Of a stretch of 64,000 nt of DNA, positions 58,875-64,000 are shown in pieces. The notes under the pieces were generated by a model that did no database searches, was not told where the DNA came from, and saw nothing but the letters and a program-made list of their open reading frames with translations. Position numbers and translations under genes: made by a program. The DNA lies in assembly GCA_010015745.1 (NCBI GenBank), contig ML978157.1:535713-599712 (forward strand), read 5' to 3'. The stretch comes from Setomelanomma holmii (lineage: Eukaryota; Ascomycota; Dothideomycetes; Pleosporales; Phaeosphaeriaceae). The stretch's first letter is position 1, and each line of letters begins with the position of its first letter.

Positions 58875-60582
58875 CTATACCTTTGCTTTTGTTCCGGTAG
58901 GATGAAGAAACATCAAGTGCTGAATGTTGTTGTGTCGTACCAAATCCGTATGCCGATCGAATGTGGCAGGACACTCATCACAACGGCAAAGGACTGTTGG
59001 GTTGCTGCGGTCGACTATCGGCTGATCGTTGTCGGACATATGAATGCTTTCTGCACCGGCTATCACTGATACGGCCGCTTCAGACCCTAGGATGGCGCTG
59101 TAGACTGGATGTTCAAACGTTCTGCTTTGACTGACGTGAGACAGCCCGAGCTTAGCGACGAATAGGCGCTCGACCTCTGCATGACTCTTCCACCTACAAT
59201 AATCGAAGGGAGATTTTCCTTGACGATCTAGAGTCAAGATATCCCTGTACTGATCAGGCCGAGTGAGCAAGAGCTTGCAAATTCCAACATGGCCGTTGAC
59301 AGCAGCGAAATGTAGCGGCAGGCTCCCAAATAGCGTTCTGGCTCTTGTGTCAACTTTAGACCCCAGCAGAGCCTGGACTATTTTCTCCCAGCCTTTCAAG
59401 CATGCTATGTGTAATGGGCAACGTCCTAGAACGTCTCCTTTTTCGATGAAGGACTGTGAGTCTCGGAACAATCGCTTGACGGTTTCGTAATAGTCTGGCC
59501 GGTCAAGGAAATATTGATCATCGAAAGCTGTGTGCCAGTCCGTACGTCCGAGGAAGTCTGGGAAGCTAGGCCATTCCGGATGAGGTATGTCGTAACTAAC
59601 GCACCCATCCACAGCTTCAGAATGACAGTCTTGGAGTGTATTGACCACCTGAAAATGAAACACGCGGTGAAGTCTCATGTAGCGATCCTTTTCGGCGAAA
59701 AATGTGGATGAACGATGATTGGAGCAGTTGCTGAAGTGTTGGTGTAACTGACATCTCAATGTGAGATACTGGACGGTTGGATCCTTCGCAATCTTCCGAG
59801 TTGGTGGAAAGACATCATAATGTGAGGGGTTGCAGATGTGACAAACCTTGGACGTTTTGTGATAATCTGCCTGGTTGAGTGTATTGAACATCATGAACTC
59901 ATAGTCCTGTGCTGAGACGGTTCCAGTGGTTGTGATCTCGGCGCGAAGACATTGTATCACTGGATCGAGAACCTCGTTGATAAGGCCCAGTAATTCTGCG
60001 TACAAGGTGCCTTGTAGTTCCGTGTCTGAATATGGTTCGACAGTAGCAAAAGGCTTCGCAATATTTTCGAGGAGAGTTTTCAACATCGGCAATTTTGCTT
60101 GGATCATCATCCCATAGTGACTTAGGATCAGTCTAGCAGATTCGATCAGCATCCCAATTATCGAAAGACTACAAGATAGGGTTGCTGAATGAAAGTGAAA
60201 CTTACAACTGGCGAGACTGATCCGGAGAATACACAAGCGATGTCGCTCTAGGTGAGCTTTTGACAGGCGAGTTAGCTTTCGGAATCCTACTCACACGCTC
60301 TTTCTTTGTCCCTTTCGAGCAGGGCAGACCTTTCCGCTGACAAGCGTCGCATTTTGCTGGCCATATACGGTCTGGCGGACTGCACTGACGGAGTCAGTCT
60401 GGCATTTGGCTTGGCATTGTGTCACATTGTACCTTTTTGAAAATCCGGCATTGATCGCAGCTTATCATACTAAGTGTGCGCTGGCCTGACCTTGGGTCAT
60501 CCACCATTGTGCAGATCCCTTTTCCTTGCGCGTCGTAGGTATTGGGCATGAAAGACACCATAGCCTCTTCGTTGCTGAGCAT
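58875..60582 (-). CDS. Zn-cluster, ankyrin repeats and C-terminal C2H2 finger (copy 2)
   Basis: Model: exons 60433-60582, 60206-60384, 58875-60168 (minus), 1623 nt, 540 aa. CDQCRIFKK ends exon 1 and CSPPDRIWPAKCDACQRKGL, then PC, follows in exon 2: the same six-Cys frame as copy 1, but with five rather than six residues between Cys2 and Cys3. A Ser-rich linker and helical middle region (IIGMLIESARLILSHYGMMI) precede ankyrin repeats (DVLGRCPLHIACLKGWEKIV, LFGSLPLHFAAVNGHVGICK). The C-terminus adds a C2H2 finger, CDECPATFDRHTDLVRHNNI then QH (CX2CX12HX4H). Probably a transcription regulator. Intron 2 is only 37 nt (60169-60205); an alternative 40-nt intron nearby keeps frame too but gives an unnatural sequence. 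Upstream sequence to 61792 is non-coding. Confidence 0.65.
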
Positions 60583-61792
60583 CGCTAGGCTATAGGTGTG
60601 TTAGGGCTCGATATTAAGCTTAAGTAGTTCAGGAGAAATCGTTGTAGGTCCGCAGGCTTCGGCGAACATCGATTTCGATCGGCTTCGTGAACACAATCTA
60701 CCAAGCCATGTCGAAATGCTGTATATTGGAGGGAAATGTACCCATCCGGAGCATCTGTCTTTTTATACATTTGGCGAAATGATTCGGAATGGATTAGAAT
60801 CCACCGTAACAGGATCGATGGAACCGCGAAAGAATGCCTGCAGTGACGAAGACGATTCATGTTCCCATCTCCCCCCTGGGGCCTGTGGCGTTAGCCCTCC
60901 AATGGGGTCGCTTGCCATCTCCGCAATAGCAATCGCACTTTCGCTCGCACTTCGCACTTAGAAGCGCGACACACCGCACTGGTAATACAGGAGGGGATCC
61001 AGCGATGTTGGCTGTGGCCAGAGGAGAGCGGATGAGGCGACCATGCGACTTCCCGCTGATCAGACGTATTTGTCTAGCGCTTGCCATTAAACGAGCTTCG
61101 TGTGTTCGACTCGAATCCCAAGCCCCAGTTTTAAGGTCCGCCGGAGCGGGGAGGAGGCTCGTCCCGGTGCCGCGCTCGCTGCATGTCAGTCTGGATTACG
61201 ATGCTACCGCCCTCGGCAGCTTCAGCCTTGCTTGAATCGGTTCGGGTCGCGGGACGCAGCCGGAAGTGCGACGACCGCACGTTAGAAGGCGAATTTGCCA
61301 TGTCGTCGCGCGGATCATGCAGCTAACGTCCTTTCACGCGTGTGCTGACATTTGTGCTAAACGAGCACGAGATGTGAGTCCGAAACTTGTAGCTCAAAAT
61401 GCGATCTGGTCAGGGTGCACGAGGTTGAGGGTGGTAGGTGTAAGAGCAAGCTCTCTCACCATTGACGAATAGAGGATACAAGTTAGCTCAGCTCAGCCTT
61501 GCCAACATGTCCACGTGCGATCACCCGCTACCCTCAACCTCGAAAGACAATATCATCGTCAATGCGCAGTTCGGAAAACATCCTTATGAATGATCAAGCC
61601 CTGAGGCGATGCATATACTCATGATCCTACATTCCGAAAGTGTGACATATATGCCCATTAGTAATGAACTCGTCCATGCCCAGAACCCATGCAATGAAAT
61701 GCCAATGCCCCGCACCGAACGCCTTGCTGAAAGTGACCGATACACAAAGAATGCCAAGCGTAATAGAAAAGAAGATTCCCCCCGAGAAATTC
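60583..61792. other. Intergenic, promoter of copy 2 and 3' flank of the TCP11 gene
   Basis: 1.2 kb without protein-like frames. A sequence with a tRNA-like GTTCGA loop near 61105 was checked and does not fold as a tRNA. Confidence 0.45.
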
Positions 61793-64000
61793 TCAGGACG
61801 ACGAGCTTGACGCAGCCGAGCCAGATTCCGCGCTCGACGACCTCGCCAGCTCTTCTCCGTCAAGACCACCATTCTCTAGCTCTTCAGCAATTTCTTCGTA
61901 CCACTTTCCGTGTGTCTTGCGGTCAACGTCGCTGACCTTGCTCAATTGATCACATATATCCGCGACTTGAGACACAAACTCTGGTAAACCCGTAGTGGCG
62001 AGCCCCTCAGTGGCCGTGCTGGCTGCCTTGACACGCTCGCCTGAGCTGCTAGCTGAGACGCGGTTGAAGATATGGGTCTTGAGACGTTGGAAGAGAACTT
62101 TCAACACAGGGTCTGAAAGCTTGCCTGACTCGGCTTGCGTCAGCAAACGAGTGATAGTCGTAGATAGCTGTGCTCGTGTGGTTGGCGGCATGTTGTGCGA
62201 CGACTCTAGCAGCGACGAGATCTTCGAAGGTGTGGTAGGATCCTTCATGTACCCATCTTTGAGCACATCCCACATCCTGTTAGCTTGAGGTTTCCAGGGC
62301 GACCTGACATCTCGCTTCAGCAGATTTTTTGCCGTAAGCAATATACCACCAATCGTGGTGATGCGCATTGCGTCCTCACGAATACGTGAGATCCGCGCAC
62401 GATCCAACTCGAGAGTCTCGGGCAGCTCGGAGTCTCGCAGTGGTGGCGTAGCGATTGCGAGATCGACTAGACCGCGGGCATATATCTTGTGAGCTGTGGG
62501 CCGGTTGATGGGATTGGTCTGACTCCATGGGTCGCGTCGATCTGCTTCGGTATGCATGTTGACTGCAGCACTTCGCCACCAGCGTCTTGTGCGGTCCAGT
62601 GCAATTTTGCCCTCCTCAAGATCCTGCGCAAACATACGCTGCTCGTACCCAGTAGCTTCCTTGATTAGAGTTGGTGCTGCATTCATGAGCAGGAAGTTTG
62701 AGTAGTCCAAAGAGAGCAGGTCGATGACGTGCAGGAGCTTGAACAACTTCTCGACCATCTCTGATAGCTCGCCCTCTTCCTGGAGCTCCCCAGCCAGAGC
62801 CTGAACCTGTGCATCTCTAAAGGGCGCGCATAGCTTGGGAAGTATCGTGGCAATGAAGCCAAAGAACTTCCCGTACGAGAACAGACCTTGCTTGCATTGC
62901 GTGTTGATCAGCTCTGGATCAAGTGTCTCCGAGATAAGGGTATGCATGGAGTTGCCAGCTTTCAGCAAGCGAAGGAGCTTGCCCCGAATGTTCTCTGCCA
63001 TGGCAACAGTCCAGGCAGTGCTGTCACCCTCCTGAAAACCTCTGAGCATTGCGTTGCAGAGCTCGCGATTGAGTGCATCCCTCAGGTTGGCTGTTGGCGA
63101 TGCATCGATGCGGTATTCTTTATCGATGGAAAGCTCGTGAACTAGAACTCGATTATCGGGAACAACAGTGAAGACCTTTGAGAGCGACTGAGCTTGATGA
63201 CCGTGGTCAGGAGTCGGTTGGCGACCTGCGACAGAAGCCGCAAGCTCAGAAGCAGCCTCGGCCTGTATGGCTGCACTATCGCTGGAAGTAGGTGAGTCTG
63301 GAGTCGTGTTTGTAGCAAGTCGCGGCCGCACAGTCTCTCCGGCGAGCTTCTTCTTGGGCCTCGATCGGCGACTCTCCCTAATAGCCTTCCTGATCAATGT
63401 CAGGGCCTTGTCGGGTCCTGCCAGCTTCTTGATCTTGCTCAGTAGAATCGCCTGGTTGTCTCGAATTCCATTCCTGTACTCATTCGCGACCTCGTCGACA
63501 GTTGCATCCTTAACACTCTGCCAGATCTCGTCGAGGCTGACAAAGGATGCCACCATGGTCTCTACAAGTGCAGAGGAATCTCGTGCCTTCCAGTTGTTGA
63601 ATGCGTTGACAAAGGCACCGTGAGCTAGCAGAACAGTCTCTGTTCGTGTTGGAGAAGGAATATAGTAGTTGAAAGTGGTAAGCTTCGCAACTGCAGACTC
63701 AAAAGATATGACAAGGTCCTTGGCCTTGGTGATGAGATCCTGCTCTTGGTCACCGTCTCGGCTCAAGACGTGCGCTGGATGTCCCAGAATGAGGTATGCG
63801 GAGAGGAAGGTTCTGACAGCTGTACTTCGAGCCATTGGATCCTGGTCGGGCAGGAGTACGAATACAGTCATGACCTTCTCAGTGATTCTGAGCACCTTCT
63901 CGTCGGCAAGCAGCATTGTGATGTCCTCAAAGCTGGTGTCGCGGATCTTCTCAATCGACAAACCCAGCTCCAACCATGCATCAACCATGTTCTTCCTGGC
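61793..64000 (-). CDS. SOK1: TCP11/SOK1 family protein, C-terminal part (partial)
   Basis: A minus-strand gene whose 5' end lies beyond the right edge; the frame is open from 64000 to the stop at 61793, about 735 codons without an intron. TCP11-type helical motifs are seen: WLELGLSIEKIRDTSFEDIT, GHPAHVLSRDGDQEQDLITK, FSYGKFFGFIATILPKLCAP, VEKLFKLLHVIDLLSLDYSN and RRWWRSAAVNMHTEADRRDP. A polar linker (about 220-270 from the window edge) has Ser/Pro/Ala repeats, and the C-terminus is a Ser/Ala run (AESGSAASSSSS). Yeast SOK1 is a high-copy suppressor of protein kinase A loss; animal TCP11 acts in sperm cAMP signalling. A cAMP/PKA-related role is inferred. Confidence 0.85.
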   Translation of the reverse strand, partial: ARKNMVDAWLELGLSIEKIRDTSFEDITMLLADEKVLRITEKVMTVFVLLPDQDPMARSTAVRTFLSAYLILGHPAHVLSRDGDQEQDLITKAKDLVISFESAVAKLTTFNYYIPSPTRTETVLLAHGAFVNAFNNWKARDSSALVETMVASFVSLDEIWQSVKDATVDEVANEYRNGIRDNQAILLSKIKKLAGPDKALTLIRKAIRESRRSRPKKKLAGETVRPRLATNTTPDSPTSSDSAAIQAEAASELAASVAGRQPTPDHGHQAQSLSKVFTVVPDNRVLVHELSIDKEYRIDASPTANLRDALNRELCNAMLRGFQEGDSTAWTVAMAENIRGKLLRLLKAGNSMHTLISETLDPELINTQCKQGLFSYGKFFGFIATILPKLCAPFRDAQVQALAGELQEEGELSEMVEKLFKLLHVIDLLSLDYSNFLLMNAAPTLIKEATGYEQRMFAQDLEEGKIALDRTRRWWRSAAVNMHTEADRRDPWSQTNPINRPTAHKIYARGLVDLAIATPPLRDSELPETLELDRARISRIREDAMRITTIGGILLTAKNLLKRDVRSPWKPQANRMWDVLKDGYMKDPTTPSKISSLLESSHNMPPTTRAQLSTTITRLLTQAESGKLSDPVLKVLFQRLKTHIFNRVSASSSGERVKAASTATEGLATTGLPEFVSQVADICDQLSKVSDVDRKTHGKWYEEIAEELENGGLDGEELARSSSAESGSAASSSSS

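Noticed and set aside
61101..61120. GTTCGACTCGAATCCC, resembling a tRNA T-loop.
   Set aside because: The flanking bases do not form the T-stem, and no anticodon arm or acceptor stem fits upstream.

Overview
The window reads as nuclear DNA of a filamentous ascomycete. Most genes have several short GT-AG introns of about 45-60 nt, many with a CTAAC-type branch site. Housekeeping proteins match fungal families closely, and SUR7/PalI, SPX-ankyrin PHO81 and Asp f 7-type double-psi-barrel genes are all present. The mix of a Zn-cluster/ankyrin gene pair, a CorA-like protein and a VVTETVVVWTTV-type secreted protein suggests Dothideomycetes, perhaps Pleosporales. That placement is inference only.

Left part (1-28.6 kb) is a dense, conserved core. 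In order: the start of a CRAL-TRIO/RhoGAP protein (-), TCF25/Rqc1 (-), mitochondrial PP2C Ptc5 (+), the Rsp5/NEDD4 ubiquitin ligase (-), mitochondrial ABC1 kinase Mcp2/ADCK1 (-), the phosphate regulator PHO81 (-), exportin CRM1 (-), a kelch-repeat membrane protein (-), a SUR7/PalI protein (+) and a four-helix membrane protein of unknown function (-). I rebuilt exon structures by hand. Every complete multi-exon model closes to a whole number of codons with intact domains.

Middle part (28.6-44 kb) is accessory. It holds a CorA-like membrane protein and a protein kinase with an N-terminal regulatory half. Then comes a cluster of short, partly broken genes that look like copies of that N-terminal half cut off inside the kinase N-lobe: one intact, two disrupted, and one relic on the other strand. 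A secreted double-psi-barrel protein with a perfect 24-bp coding repeat follows, flanked by two gene-free stretches of nearly 3 kb each.

Right part (44-64 kb) returns to core genes: KGD4 (-) and MED18 (+) from a shared divergent promoter, polynucleotide kinase/phosphatase PNK1 (+), a serine/proline-rich protein (+), and at the edge the TCP11/SOK1 gene (-). Between them sits a pair of related genes joining an N-terminal Zn2Cys6-type cluster to ankyrin repeats. One of the pair also carries a C-terminal C2H2 finger, and a small single-pass membrane protein gene lies between the two.

No tRNA, rRNA, transposon or CRISPR array was recognised. The most notable points are the kinase-plus-truncated-copies cluster, the PHO81 start codon that is itself split by an intron, the Zn-cluster/ankyrin pair, and Thr at the leptomycin site of CRM1.
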